Of a stretch of 64,000 bases of DNA, positions 17,161 to 25,928 are shown in pieces. Location of the stretch: contig NZ_CALMPA010000038.1 in the NCBI RefSeq assembly GCF_937871615.1, positions 1 through 64,000 on the forward strand. The letters run 5' to 3'. The stretch's first letter is position 1; each line of letters opens with the position of its first letter. The notes under the pieces were generated by a model, which ran no database searches, was not told the DNA's origin, and saw only the letters and a list, made by a program, of their open reading frames with translations. The position numbers and the translations under genes were made by a program. The DNA comes from an uncultured Sphingomonas sp. GTDB taxonomy: Bacteria > Pseudomonadota > Alphaproteobacteria > Sphingomonadales > Sphingomonadaceae.

Positions 17161-17631
17161 TTAAAGCTCTCCCACCCAAGCGCGTTCGGATGCCGCAAGC
17201 CATTCGACGGCCAGCTCAAAAGTTTCGGGAAGATCGTCAAGCGGTTCGGGCCACTTTATGCGTTCGCCATTGCGGTAAAGCCCGCTATGCGCTTCGCGCA
17301 AGTCCAGCAGGGCCTTGCAGACAACCTTCGTCCATTCACTATCGCGAGCAAGCTGACCTTGAGGCAGGAGCCTCAGGCGCTCCTCTAAATTCTGCACCGC
17401 TTCGGTAAAGGATCCCCCCGTCACGACAGGGAGCCAATTTGCGGAGAAGACGTAATCCATCGCTGGAAAGAGGATTTGATCCTCGCTGTCCCACGAAAGG
17501 TCGCGCACAATATCAACATGGTCCTGCCAAAATCCGAGCGCGGCCCAGACACCCTTTCCATAGTGGTCCTGCCAGCTCTGGAAGGCATAGCCTTCTTCCG
17601 TTACGAGTTTGTCGATAAGTTCAAAGGTCAT
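17161..17631 (-). CDS. Hypothetical protein, 156 aa
   Basis: I do not recognise the family. It is an acidic soluble protein (MTFELIDKLVTEEGYAFQSW, GFWQDHVDIVRDLSWDSEDQ, and a helical C-terminus with FELAVEWLAASERAW). The start has AGAGGGGGC upstream. Codon use looks genuine. It is convergent with the nuclease gene, with 43 bases between the stops. Confidence 0.6.
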   Translation of the reverse strand: MTFELIDKLVTEEGYAFQSWQDHYGKGVWAALGFWQDHVDIVRDLSWDSEDQILFPAMDYVFSANWLPVVTGGSFTEAVQNLEERLRLLPQGQLARDSEWTKVVCKALLDLREAHSGLYRNGERIKWPEPLDDLPETFELAVEWLAASERAWVGEL

Positions 17632-17784
17632 AGCGCCCCCTCTTGGTGATTGACCATATCGCCGATGACGAGGCTGTCATATCCCATATTCAAGTCTATC
17701 ATGCCGAGTTTCAGCGGTTTTCTTTCCGGAATGTCCTTCCGTAGATGATCGCATCATATGTTCAATTGCGCTATAGTTCGGTCC

Positions 17785-17976
17785 ATGACCGAACTCGATC
17801 CTCATACGCTTCGCGTCGCCGCCTCGCTCGTGCGCTCGCGCATCGACAGCCTCAAGCGTGATCCGCGTATGGACGGTCTTCAGCGCCTCGGAGCGCACCG
17901 AACGCTTACCCAGCTTGCGGTCGATCTCGAGGTGTCTGCCGAACATGTCGGACCGCGCCGCCGCCGCACGACATGA
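17785..17976 (+). CDS. Small hypothetical protein, 63 aa
   Basis: MTELDPHTLRVAASLVRSRI and then DGLQRLGAHRTLTQLAVDLE: a small helical, charged protein. A TATAGT box lies 13 bases before the ATG, which would make transcription leaderless or nearly so. The function is unknown and the call is tentative. Confidence 0.4.
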   Translation: MTELDPHTLRVAASLVRSRIDSLKRDPRMDGLQRLGAHRTLTQLAVDLEVSAEHVGPRRRRTT

Positions 17977-18009
17977 CGCCGACCCGCCTTTTCGGGGTGA
18001 TTTCCGCGT

Positions 18010-18561
18010 TTAGCCTGCGTCGGCGTCGTTTGGCGGCGCAAAGGCTGGTGTGAGAACAGAGCGCTTTGCGCGAGGCGCCCGGGCTGGGCCGCGTTCCTGC
18101 GTGGGACTGCCGGCCGCTGGCCCCTTTTTCGTCCTGGCTGCAGGAGCGGACGCTACCTTCGGCTTGCGGCCGAGACCAATCTTCTTGGCGAGCGCGCGGC
18201 GCTTTTCGGCATAGTTGGGCGCTACCATCGGGTAGTCGGAGGGCAGGTTCCACTTGGTGCGATATTCGGCTGGCGTGAGCTGATAGTGCGTCATCAGGTG
18301 CCGCTTCAGCATCTTGAGCTTCTTGCCATCCTCGAGGCAGACGATGTGGTCGGGCTTCACCGAAGCCCGGATCGACACTGCAGGTTCCTGTTTCGCTTCC
18401 GGCACTGTATCGGCCTTGCCGAGACGTTTTAGCGCATCGTGCACATTCTGGATCAGCGACGGCAGATCACTCACGGCAACACTATTGTTGGTGACATGCG
18501 CGGCCACGATGTCGGCGGTCAACGTGATGAGTGTGCTGTCGCGTTCGGTTGCTTCGGTCAT
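18010..18561 (-). CDS. MucR/Ros-family transcriptional regulator
   Basis: The product has 183 residues. The central MucR domain is clear: DHIVCLEDGKKLKMLKRHLM, then THYQLTPAEYRTKWNLPSDY and PMVAPNYAEKRRALAKKIGL. The zinc-finger site keeps one Cys and the two His, while the second Cys of Ros is Asp, as in several MucR proteins. The N-terminal ~60 residues form the oligomerisation-type helix; the C-terminal ~50 are Pro/Ala/Arg-rich. MucR proteins bind AT-rich or T-A-stepped DNA and silence horizontally acquired genes. It is divergent from the 18833 gene across a palindromic operator. Start ATG 18561 was chosen because the longer frame has a non-coding-looking extension. Confidence 0.85.
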   Translation of the reverse strand: MTEATERDSTLITLTADIVAAHVTNNSVAVSDLPSLIQNVHDALKRLGKADTVPEAKQEPAVSIRASVKPDHIVCLEDGKKLKMLKRHLMTHYQLTPAEYRTKWNLPSDYPMVAPNYAEKRRALAKKIGLGRKPKVASAPAARTKKGPAAGSPTQERGPARAPRAKRSVLTPAFAPPNDADAG

Positions 18562-18706
18562 GCTTTGCTGGCTTTCCAGGCTAGGCAGAGAGGATCGGTG
18601 AAGCCGTGTGGCTAGCGGGAAGTGGCGTGCTTCGCAATAAGCGTCGCAACGTCCCGCTTCATGGAGAATTCTGCCTGAAGCGCCCACTTTTTGAGGCAGC
18701 AACAAA

Positions 18707-18755
18707 TGACATCTATGTCACTTTACCACCAAAGCCCTGAGCTAAAGTGACATAG
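18707..18755. promoter_or_regulatory. Palindromic operator between mucR-like and winged-helix genes
   Basis: CTATGTCACTTTA (18713-18725) and TAAAGTGACATAG (18743-18755) are 13-bp perfect inverted arms, 17 bases apart. An additional TGACAT at 18707 pairs with ATGTCA at 18715, making an inner palindrome. The position between two divergent genes argues for an operator used by one of their products; MucR autoregulation is the simplest guess. Confidence 0.65.
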
Positions 18756-18832
18756 GTGGCAAAGGCGGTTCGCCGGTCTGCATGAGCAATTGGGGGATTC
18801 ACAAGAGTCCCGCTTTGTGCTTGATTCGTTCC

Positions 18833-19435
18833 ATGTTCCAGCAGGATCTCTTCGCATCGCCGGCCTCCCAGCCAACGACAAGCATGCCGGACATAGTCCG
18901 CACGATCGCGGAGCATTCCGCGCGGCCGCGCTACACCTTCATGGTGCTGGACCTTATTGCACGTGTCGCCCGGCCGAACGGGCAGGCGGGCCCTCTCGTT
19001 CGAGAAGGCGAGGCGTTGGTGCCGATCCGGGAGTGGCTGGCTGCGGCAATCGCGCCGAGCGGCGCGCGCTATCATCATCGCCGCATGACCGCGGACAAGG
19101 TACGGGCGGCGCTCGAGGCCAAAGGGGAATTGCCGGATGACCGGGACGAGGCCGAGCGTCTCGTTGACGCACAGATCGGTGAGCGCATCCGGGAAACCGG
19201 CATGACGGCGATCAGCCGCGCGGTATCGGAGCTGGTGCGGGCAGGGCTCATCAAGCGCCATTACCAGGGCTGTTGGGTCGACCACGAGAACCGCGGCGCT
19301 CAGCGTCATGCGGTCTATACGGTGACGGACCCCGTCCGCGCCGCGCTCCAACCGAGCATCGCCACCAGCGAAAATCAGCGCAAACCCTATGTGCGCGGTG
19401 CGCACGGTCAACCTCGAACGGCGGCGGCGCGGTAG
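18833..19435 (+). CDS. Winged-helix-like plasmid protein, 200 aa
   Basis: I do not recognise a named family. The start MFQQDLFASPASQPTTSMPD is preferred; an ATG at 18782 is also in frame and neither has a good ribosome-binding site. The middle has LVPIREWLAAAIAPSGARYH. The C-terminal part (TGMTAISRAVSELVRAGLIK, then RHYQGCWVDHENRGAQRHAV) reads like a winged helix: helix-turn-helix followed by a beta wing. The divergent MucR gene and the operator suggest plasmid control or partition. Replication initiation is possible but unproven. Confidence 0.55.
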   Translation: MFQQDLFASPASQPTTSMPDIVRTIAEHSARPRYTFMVLDLIARVARPNGQAGPLVREGEALVPIREWLAAAIAPSGARYHHRRMTADKVRAALEAKGELPDDRDEAERLVDAQIGERIRETGMTAISRAVSELVRAGLIKRHYQGCWVDHENRGAQRHAVYTVTDPVRAALQPSIATSENQRKPYVRGAHGQPRTAAAR

Positions 19436-19449
19436 GTTCTTAAATGCCC

Positions 19450-19920
19450 TTAGCCTTTGGGTTCGCCGGTCTCGCTGGGGCGAACGCGCCGTGAGGTCTT
19501 CGCCTTGAGAAGCTTCACCGTTCTGGAATCTCGTGTTCCGCCGAACCAGCGGTCGAGTGCTGCCGCGATCAGGGGATGAGTGCTGGCGGCTTCAAATAAT
19601 GTCAGCGACGAGTGAAGCTTCATCGCGTCGACCGTGCCGAACACGGCAATCGGATCATTGGTTGCCAGGTCCTGTAAGGCTGTGACGCATTCGATATACC
19701 GTGGCCCCAGGACCGGATGATTGAAATAGGCTTGTGCCTCATCCAACGATTGAAGCGCGAACTGCCGTGAAGTCGAGCTTTGCCCCAGGCCCGAGAGCTG
19801 CGGGAAAATCCACCACATCCAATGGGTGACCTTCTTGCCACGGCGGATTTCGGAAAGTGCCGGCGCATAAGTGAGCGTCTGCATCTCGACGAAACGTTCG
19901 GACACGTGATTGGCGGTCAT
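19450..19920 (-). CDS. DUF1810 family protein
   Basis: The 156-residue protein has RFVEMQTLTYAPALSEIRRG, KKVTHWMWWIFPQLSGLGQS, and HPVLGPRYIEC in order, matching DUF1810. It is a small all-helical family found in many bacteria with no established function (sometimes annotated as calpastatin-like). It has the usual length. It is convergent with the winged-helix-like gene, 14 bases between stops. Confidence 0.85.
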   Translation of the reverse strand: MTANHVSERFVEMQTLTYAPALSEIRRGKKVTHWMWWIFPQLSGLGQSSTSRQFALQSLDEAQAYFNHPVLGPRYIECVTALQDLATNDPIAVFGTVDAMKLHSSLTLFEAASTHPLIAAALDRWFGGTRDSRTVKLLKAKTSRRVRPSETGEPKG

Positions 19921-19993
19921 AAAGGCTCCAGCGACACCTGGGCCGCGAGCGTATCGACTAGCACCTTGATGACGAAATTAGAGAATTCGCCGT

Positions 19994-20881
19994 TCATGGC
20001 TGGGCCACTTCGCCGGAGGGCGGAGGCAGTCTGTCCAGCTTGGCAAGGAAGAAGCGTTCGCTCCAGAGATCGACCGATTTGAGTTCGGCCGGGCGCAGGA
20101 AACGGCGCACATCGTCGGCAGCACCCTTCCAGTCGATCTTCGCGATCGTGTTCCCCAGCGCTTCGTTCAGCCACGCCATGTCGACGGCGATGCGATCATC
20201 GCCCGCCCAGGGGCCGGCTTGGATGAGCGCCGTGCGCAGAAGCGGCAGATTGGGCGCTACTCCTTTGGCGACATACCAGGAGAAATCGAACCAGTCCCTG
20301 CCCTTGAGAAAGCCCCGACAAAGGAGGGCATGAATCTTGAGCGCGAAGTTGGATGCCAGATCCTGGTGGCGAACCTCATGGTCTGCCGGGAAGTCGAGGA
20401 AGGTCGACGCCTCAGTGGAGCCCGCAGGCGGGTTGACGTCGATCTCAAGCTTGATCCGGATCGTCTTTGGCTTGCCCGTTCCGGCGAAAGACAAGTCGAG
20501 CTGGCTCGCGATGGAATCGTTCTTGATCAGCGCCTGGCGGATAGTCTTGTCCATCTTCGCCTTGGGCAGCGCATCGAGCTTCAGCCCGAACTGGCCGAAC
20601 ACCTCGATCAGCGTCTTGAGATAGGGCGTCCAGTCGAAATCCGGGTCGGGTTCCCGCAGCAGGAAGTCGAGATCCTCGGAGAAGCGCGGCAGGCCGTGGA
20701 GGATGCGCAAGGAGGTGCCGCCCTGGAAGAGCGCGACGTCGAAGAAGTCGCTGCGCCAGAGGGCATAGAGCGCGATTTCCTGGAGGATTTCCTTGACCGC
20801 GTTCTCTTCCTCGAGCGCGTTGGCGGCATCGTAGCGGCGCAGTCTCTCCTGGATGATGTCAATCATATGCTGACGGTCCAT
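19994..20881 (-). CDS. abiEii: AbiEii-type nucleotidyltransferase toxin
   Basis: The product has 295 residues. GGTSLRILHGLPRFSEDLDF at about residues 54-73 is the signature of the AbiEii/AbiGii nucleotidyltransferase (DNA polymerase beta-like fold; GG and DLD residues bind metal and nucleotide). Type IV AbiE toxins modify tRNA or other targets and give phage abortive infection or plasmid stabilisation. It overlaps the antitoxin gene by 23 bases. A later in-frame ATG at 20866 is an alternative start. The length is normal for the family, with no sign of damage. Confidence 0.88.
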   Translation of the reverse strand: MDRQHMIDIIQERLRRYDAANALEEENAVKEILQEIALYALWRSDFFDVALFQGGTSLRILHGLPRFSEDLDFLLREPDPDFDWTPYLKTLIEVFGQFGLKLDALPKAKMDKTIRQALIKNDSIASQLDLSFAGTGKPKTIRIKLEIDVNPPAGSTEASTFLDFPADHEVRHQDLASNFALKIHALLCRGFLKGRDWFDFSWYVAKGVAPNLPLLRTALIQAGPWAGDDRIAVDMAWLNEALGNTIAKIDWKGAADDVRRFLRPAELKSVDLWSERFFLAKLDRLPPPSGEVAQP

Positions 20882-21536
20882 TCCTGGCCGTCAGCACGGC
20901 GCTTTCGAGCGAGGCGAGGAAGGTGCTCACCGCCTTGTGCTTGTAGACCGGTTTCAGCTTGGCGAAGTCCTTTCGCCGGAGCCCGAGGAGCATGTCTTCG
21001 TCGACCCGCATGCCATCGGTCAGCCACTCGATTCCCGTCCACTGTTCCTTCCGCAGGGCGACCAGATCCAACAGGGCCCTTAGCGGCTGCGCGACGAAAG
21101 CGGTGAGCTTGCCCACTTGCACCCGATCGACGCCGGTCAGAAAATGATAATCCGCGATTGCGAGCGGATGAAAACTGAAGGGTCCGAAATCGGGCGTTTC
21201 AAAGCGGAGTGTCTTGCGGCCGGGCGACACGCTCGCGGTCACGAAGACCGCCTCGGGGATCCAGCCATGATGGGCGAGCGCGCTTTCGAACGAGACATAG
21301 CTGCCCGGTACGAGAGCTTGCGCAACGGGGAAGGGATGGATGGCCTCGCTGCGATAGCGCTTGCCCAGCAGATAGGTGCCGCGCTTCACGCGAAGCAGGG
21401 AGCCATCCTTGAGCGCGCGGTTGACGAGGCCGTAGCGCCGCGCGTCACCGCCACCCAGCAGATTGCCGAGCTGGCGCTCGCTGAGGATATGATCGGCCAG
21501 ACCCGCTGCTGTGACCTGTTGTGCCAAGGATGACAT
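20859..21536 (-). CDS. abiEi: AbiEi-type antitoxin
   Basis: The product has 225 residues. The N-terminal winged helix (LGNLLGGGDARRYGLVNRAL, then GSLLRVKRGTYLLGKRYR) is followed by the AbiEi_3-like domain with GSYVSFESALAHHGWIPEAV and QPLRALLDLVALRKEQWTGI. AbiEi blocks the toxin and represses the operon by binding repeats in the promoter. AGGAA lies just upstream of the ATG, and the AT-rich segment 21537-21590 contains GGAAACTTTC and TTGGAAG elements that could be its operator. Confidence 0.85.
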   Translation of the reverse strand: MSSLAQQVTAAGLADHILSERQLGNLLGGGDARRYGLVNRALKDGSLLRVKRGTYLLGKRYRSEAIHPFPVAQALVPGSYVSFESALAHHGWIPEAVFVTASVSPGRKTLRFETPDFGPFSFHPLAIADYHFLTGVDRVQVGKLTAFVAQPLRALLDLVALRKEQWTGIEWLTDGMRVDEDMLLGLRRKDFAKLKPVYKHKAVSTFLASLESAVLTARNGPSAYD

Positions 21537-21648
21537 GAAATTCCTGATACTTCCAATTTATGAAAGTTTCCAGAATTTTCTTGTCCTGGATATCGTAGAG
21601 CAAGAGGGGCAACCGCAGGTAAGGCATATATCGCCGAGCCTGATCGAT

Positions 21649-21906
21649 TCAGGTGGCTAGCGTGTAGCCCGACAAGCGCGAGAACTCCCTCGCAGTCGCT
21701 TGGACTTTCGTGGCATCAATGCCCATCACTTCGACGAACTGCCGTTGCAGATCGGGGCTGACTTCCAAGAAGAAGGAGAACACGGGCGCGTTGAAGTCGC
21801 TGGCGCTCTTGGGGTCGGCGATCAGCGCGGCGAGTTGACGCGCGGAGAGGTTCGCTCCGTAAGGAGCGTTCACCGTCGCCAACACCAAGCTTGCCGCCTT
21901 TGCCAT
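21649..21906 (-). CDS. Hypothetical protein, 85 aa
   Basis: MAKAASLVLATVNAPYGANL, then SARQLAALIADPKSASDFNA and a C-terminal FSRLSGYTLAT. It is soluble and mostly helical with good codon bias, and no family was recognised. It lies upstream of the AbiE pair on the same strand but 112 bases away, so it is probably a separate unit. Confidence 0.5.
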   Translation of the reverse strand: MAKAASLVLATVNAPYGANLSARQLAALIADPKSASDFNAPVFSFFLEVSPDLQRQFVEVMGIDATKVQATAREFSRLSGYTLAT

Positions 21907-22034
21907 CTCAAACCTGTACCATGATCCTGTCAGTCACACCGCGTATATAGCCGTGGGCATTATCAAACTAGCATTACAGTTGCATTTTTGATTGAACTCT
22001 GGATCAAAAGGTCTCCATGGTTTGGAGGCTGTGG

Positions 22035-22196
22035 ATGACGGGTGCATCGATCGAAACGACGCTGGAACTGTGAGGTCCTCGCTGCGGGACGTAAAGAGCC
22101 GCATGCGCGGATTGTTCACGCAGTAGCGAGTTGCGGTGTCGGCGAATCTGTTTCTGGACGGTTTGTTGAGCGATGAGCGCCGCAAGACAGGCTGAC
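22035..22196 (+). pseudogene. Decayed N-terminus of an IS701-type transposase
   Basis: Reading across one frameshift and an internal TAG, the DNA encodes MTGASIETTLEL, then SLRDVKSRMRGLFTQ, a stop in place of the expected Glu/Asp codon, and RVAVSANLFLDGLLSDERRK. This is the start of IS701-family transposases as I recall them (…RPLFTQ.RVAAS…FLDGLLG.EPRKTGW). The match stops at about 22196, where integrase sequence begins. The rest of the transposase, including the catalytic residues, is absent. Confidence 0.6.
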
Positions 22197-22718
22197 CTCG
22201 ATCGCAAGGTGGAGGCTGACGGCCATCACCTCGTGCCACTCACCTCCCAAGCCGTTGCGGTGCTCAGGGTGCTATGGCCGCTCACCGGCAACGGCGAGTT
22301 GCTGTTCCCTAGCAATCGCCACACGCATCGGTCGATGAGCGAGAACGCGGTCGGCTACCTTCTCAACCGTGCCGGCTATCATGGTCATCACGTGCCGCGC
22401 GGCTTACGTGCCGCTTTCTCGACCATCATGAACGAGTGGGCCGAGCGGCAAGGCAAAAGTCATGACCGCAAAATCATCCACTTGATGCTAGCCCACGTTC
22501 CGAAAGAGAAGGTCGAGAGTGCTTACAGCCGCGCCGCCTACATGCCACGCCGGCGGGAGCTAGCGAAGGTGTGGGCCGACATGTTGAGCGATAGCTTGCC
22601 CGATCCGGGCGCCCTTATCCAGCGGCCCGTGAAGGCGATCGGGTCGCAATCGCGCCGGTCGATCGCGTCGCTCGTTGACGGCGACTTCCGATTCCCGGCT
22701 CGTCGCCCCGTCGCCTAA
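22197..22718 (+). pseudogene. Tyrosine integrase remnant (C-terminal catalytic part only)
   Basis: The open frame can start at 22173, but its first ~8 codons are transposase DNA in another frame. The integrase part begins LDRKVEADGHHLVPLTSQAV and keeps HHVPRGLRAAFSTIMNEWAE (His/Arg box), LMLAHVP (second His) and SAYSRAAYMPRR (catalytic Tyr), as in P4-type integrases next to tRNA-borne islands. The N-terminal DNA-binding domains and the first catalytic Arg are missing, so it cannot be active. It marks an old island end. After it, 22719-23016 holds no gene that I can see. Confidence 0.75.
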
Positions 22719-23016
22719 CGACGTGGCGCGGCGTCGCCCGGTTGTCACCCGCCAGAAACCGCATGACCCTTGCCGGGTTCTGCTGGCCAGAAACACATTT
22801 GGGGCTGAGAATAGGGGAAAGCGTGCCGCGCCGGCTCTGCTGATTAGATAGATTTGCGTTGCTGGAACCCGGATTGGGATCATCTCGCGACAGGCGCGCC
22901 GCACCTCGGGAACGCCCTCGCAGACGACGGAGCCCAGAACAGCACCTGCAGGGTTGCAGATCATATTCGCCGGCGCGCATCATGTCGCCATGGCCCCGAA
23001 ACGAGACGTGGAAGCT

Positions 23017-25764
23017 TTATACGATAATCCCCATCTGTCTGGCACGTTTGACGGCTTGCGCGCGACGGCTCACACCGATCTTTCCATAGATTCGATTGAG
23101 GTACCATTTCACAGATCCCTCTGTGAGCCCGACGGCATCAGCTATCTCACGATTAAGTTGACCGTTGCCGACGCGTCGCAAGATATCGACCTCACGTTCG
23201 GTAAGCGCGTCGAGCGCAGAAATCAGGTCGCTTTCGCCGAAGAACCGGTCGGTCTTGGCGGCGTTGGATGGCAAATTGCCTTGTTCGCCGTTCCACCGCT
23301 GGACCAGCATCGCTAGATAGCCGTCGAGACTCGACCCCTCCTCTCCCGTGGCGCCGTCGACGCCGCGCCCCGCGAGGAGCGACATGACGACTTCGCCGCC
23401 GTCGAGAAAGCTGCGTACGAGTCCGGCGTCGCGACCGTGCAGCGCCGCCCCGAGCAGCGTGCGACGCGCCTGGCTGCGGTCGCCGTTCAATGCCTCCAAA
23501 GTCGCCGCGCGTACGCTCCATCGCACTGCCGCGGTTCGCCAGCCGCCTTTCAAGTAGAGATCCGCCCAGCGGCTGGCGACTACTGCGGCGTTGGCGAACT
23601 CGCCTCGCGCTTGCGCAAGCCGGACCGCCAGCAGCGCTCTTGCCTCATCCAGCAGCGATTTCTGAGCGGCGGGGAAATGGTCCTTCAACTCGGTCGAGAC
23701 GTCACCTCGGCGAACGAAACGACCGATGCGATCCAGCCTGCCTTCGAGTAGGTAATGCCGAGCCGCTTCGGCAGCGACAGAGAGGCGGAGCCGTTCGAAA
23801 CCATGCGCCGACGCGAGCGCCGCTGCATCGGCGAGGAGGTGTTCCACGATCTGCGTTTCTTTGCCGATCTGACGCAGGCGAACGGCAACCATCAGGCTCG
23901 CCACGCGCTGGTCGACATAGCCTAGCCCACGGCCGAGCTCCTCGTAGGTAGCGATAAGCCGCGCGGCCTCGGTACGGTCGTCCCTCTCGTAATGGACTTC
24001 CGCCATGAGCAAGCCTGGGATCGCCGCGAGCTCCGAGGTCTCACCCGCCAATCGCTGGGCCGAAGCCATGGCGAGTTCGAGCGCCGGCAATGCGCGCGAC
24101 AGGTCCCCGCGGCGAAGGAGCGCCAGTCCGACCACCGAATGGTGCCAGATCCGAACGAAGATGCTGCCGGTCCTGCGGTAGTGCTGCTGCGCTTGTGCGT
24201 CGAGATCGTCGATCTCGCATCGGGCCGGCCGCTGCAGGCCGTGATACAGATGCGACGTGTAGACTGTGCCGAGAATGTAGTGATCGGAGATGGGTTCCGC
24301 CGTTTCGAGCTGAGCAAGCAGTTCTCTCGTCTCGGTCATCCGGTCGGTGAACAGCGCGAGCATCATTTCGCGATGGATTTGCAGGAATTGCAGCGATGCG
24401 CGATCGGTGCGATCGTCGACGCCGGCCTCGTCGAGTTGCCTCAGGCGGTCTCGGCTGGCGGCCAGGACGTCTTCCGCCTCCGAGAAGCGCCAACTGATGA
24501 TCAAGAGCCAGGCCTGCGTGAAAAGGATGTGGGGGAACTTGTTGAGCGCCGCGGCGGGTAGTTGTTCGGCGAGTCCGACGAACGATCGTAGCTCTCCGCT
24601 GTAGAACATCGATTGGCAACGGCGATCGAGGATCAGCGCTGCGAGGTAGGGGTCGTTCGCGAGCATCGCATGTTCGAACGCTTCGGGGAGCAGGTCGTTG
24701 TCAGCGAACCAGCGTGCGGCTTCTCCGCACCGCCGCGCCATGCCGCCGGGCTCACGCGCCTCGAGTCGACGCTTCAGAAAGTCGCTGAACAGATGGTGAT
24801 AGCGATACCACTGCCCGTCCTCGTCGAGCGCGACCAGAAACAACCCCGCCGATTCGATTTCGGCGAGAAGGCCGGCAGCGTCCTTGTTACCCGTCACTGC
24901 GTTCGCCAACGACGCGCAGACACGACCCAGACACGCCGTCGAAAGAAGAAATTCCTGCACCTCTGGTGAGCGATTGTTGAAAACCTCTTCGGCGAAGAAG
25001 GCGGCATATTTTCGCCGGCTTCCCTTCTCCGGTTCCAGCAACGGCACGTCGTCGCCGTCGGCGATGGCGAGGCTGAGAAGCCGCAGGCCGGTCGCCCAGC
25101 CTTCTGTCGACGCGTTGATCCGGGCGATGTCGTCCCGCGAGAGATGAGTCTGGCCGGCCTGCTGAAGAAACGCTTCGGTCTCCTCGTCGGCGAACCGCAG
25201 GTCGTGTTCGTAGAGCTCGACCAGCTCGCCTCGCGACCGCAGCCGCGCCAGCGGCAGGTCGTGCACCTCGCGCGACCCCATGATGATGTGAGCGTTGCCG
25301 GGAAGGTCGCGCAATAACGCGACGAGCGCGCTCTTCGCCTCCGACCGCAATAGAAAATGGAGATCGTCCAAGAAGATGAAGACGTCGCTGTCGATCGTCG
25401 CGATGGCGTCGCTGATCGCCGCGACCAGCACGTTGTTGGCCGCGAATCCTTCGGCCGACAGCAAGACCTTGATCTCCTCGATCGTGACGTCGGCCGCTTC
25501 CAGCGCTTTCGCCAATGCCTCGAACAGATCGCGCGAATCTCCGATCGTCGCGTCGATCGGGACCCATAAAGCTATTCCCCGTTCCTTGCTCAGCCGCCGA
25601 TACCACTCGGCGAGCAAGGTGGTTTTCCCATAGCCGGCGGCGGCTTGCACTAGCGTGACCTTGGCGTCCCGGATCGCCGACTCACGATCGAGCAGCCGCT
25701 CGCGCTGTACGAGGAGCGCGGAACTCGCCGGCGGCCGATACCTAACGCGGGCGGTACGCATCAC
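23017..25764 (-). CDS. MalT-like (LAL-type) LuxR-family activator of the catabolic island
   Basis: The product has 915 residues. The N-terminal STAND-type ATPase has Walker A AAAGYGKTT (residues 41-49) and Walker B VFIFLDDLH near 130. The middle ~500 residues are helical repeats (TPR-like) that would bind inducer. The C-terminal LuxR helix-turn-helix reads LTEREVDILRRVGNGQLNRE and IADAVGLTEGSVKWYLNRIY. Such regulators activate catabolic operons on binding ATP and an effector. It is divergent from the TonB-receptor gene, with 164 bases between, and is therefore the likely regulator of the whole plus-strand cluster. The effector is unknown. Confidence 0.88.
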   Translation of the reverse strand: MMRTARVRYRPPASSALLVQRERLLDRESAIRDAKVTLVQAAAGYGKTTLLAEWYRRLSKERGIALWVPIDATIGDSRDLFEALAKALEAADVTIEEIKVLLSAEGFAANNVLVAAISDAIATIDSDVFIFLDDLHFLLRSEAKSALVALLRDLPGNAHIIMGSREVHDLPLARLRSRGELVELYEHDLRFADEETEAFLQQAGQTHLSRDDIARINASTEGWATGLRLLSLAIADGDDVPLLEPEKGSRRKYAAFFAEEVFNNRSPEVQEFLLSTACLGRVCASLANAVTGNKDAAGLLAEIESAGLFLVALDEDGQWYRYHHLFSDFLKRRLEAREPGGMARRCGEAARWFADNDLLPEAFEHAMLANDPYLAALILDRRCQSMFYSGELRSFVGLAEQLPAAALNKFPHILFTQAWLLIISWRFSEAEDVLAASRDRLRQLDEAGVDDRTDRASLQFLQIHREMMLALFTDRMTETRELLAQLETAEPISDHYILGTVYTSHLYHGLQRPARCEIDDLDAQAQQHYRRTGSIFVRIWHHSVVGLALLRRGDLSRALPALELAMASAQRLAGETSELAAIPGLLMAEVHYERDDRTEAARLIATYEELGRGLGYVDQRVASLMVAVRLRQIGKETQIVEHLLADAAALASAHGFERLRLSVAAEAARHYLLEGRLDRIGRFVRRGDVSTELKDHFPAAQKSLLDEARALLAVRLAQARGEFANAAVVASRWADLYLKGGWRTAAVRWSVRAATLEALNGDRSQARRTLLGAALHGRDAGLVRSFLDGGEVVMSLLAGRGVDGATGEEGSSLDGYLAMLVQRWNGEQGNLPSNAAKTDRFFGESDLISALDALTEREVDILRRVGNGQLNREIADAVGLTEGSVKWYLNRIYGKIGVSRRAQAVKRARQMGIIV

Positions 25765-25928
25765 GCATTTCCGGAAAAAACGTCCTTACCAACCTTCGTT
25801 AGGTGACCGGGGTGCCACGCGGTCGTTAGCCTGTCAATTGCATGAAGTTCCTGACCGGTCGCTGACCTCATCAGGGAGAGTCGCGCAACGCAGCCAGACG
25901 CCAAGATCTGGCCAGGAGGGGATAGACA
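25765..25928. promoter_or_regulatory. Divergent control region of the catabolic island
   Basis: 164 bases between the activator gene and the TonB-receptor gene. CCAGGAGGGG about 8 bases before ATG 25929 is a strong ribosome-binding site. No sigma-70 boxes or clear inverted repeat could be assigned by eye. By position this should contain the promoter and activator site for the plus-strand series. Confidence 0.5.

Noticed and set aside
18833-19435. Winged-helix-like protein as the plasmid replication initiator
   Set aside because: The winged-helix pattern alone is not enough; there are no iterons nearby apart from the operator, and no match to RepA, RepB or RepC types that I know.
20219-21106. 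Long plus-strand frame of 295 codons
   Set aside because: It lies antisense to the well-supported AbiEii/AbiEi genes; its product has no family resemblance and is a typical high-G+C shadow.
22750-22800. Direct repeat CCAGAAAC (two copies about 38 bases apart) after the integrase remnant
   Set aside because: Eight bases is too short to call an attachment-site duplication and no partner copy was found at the right boundary.
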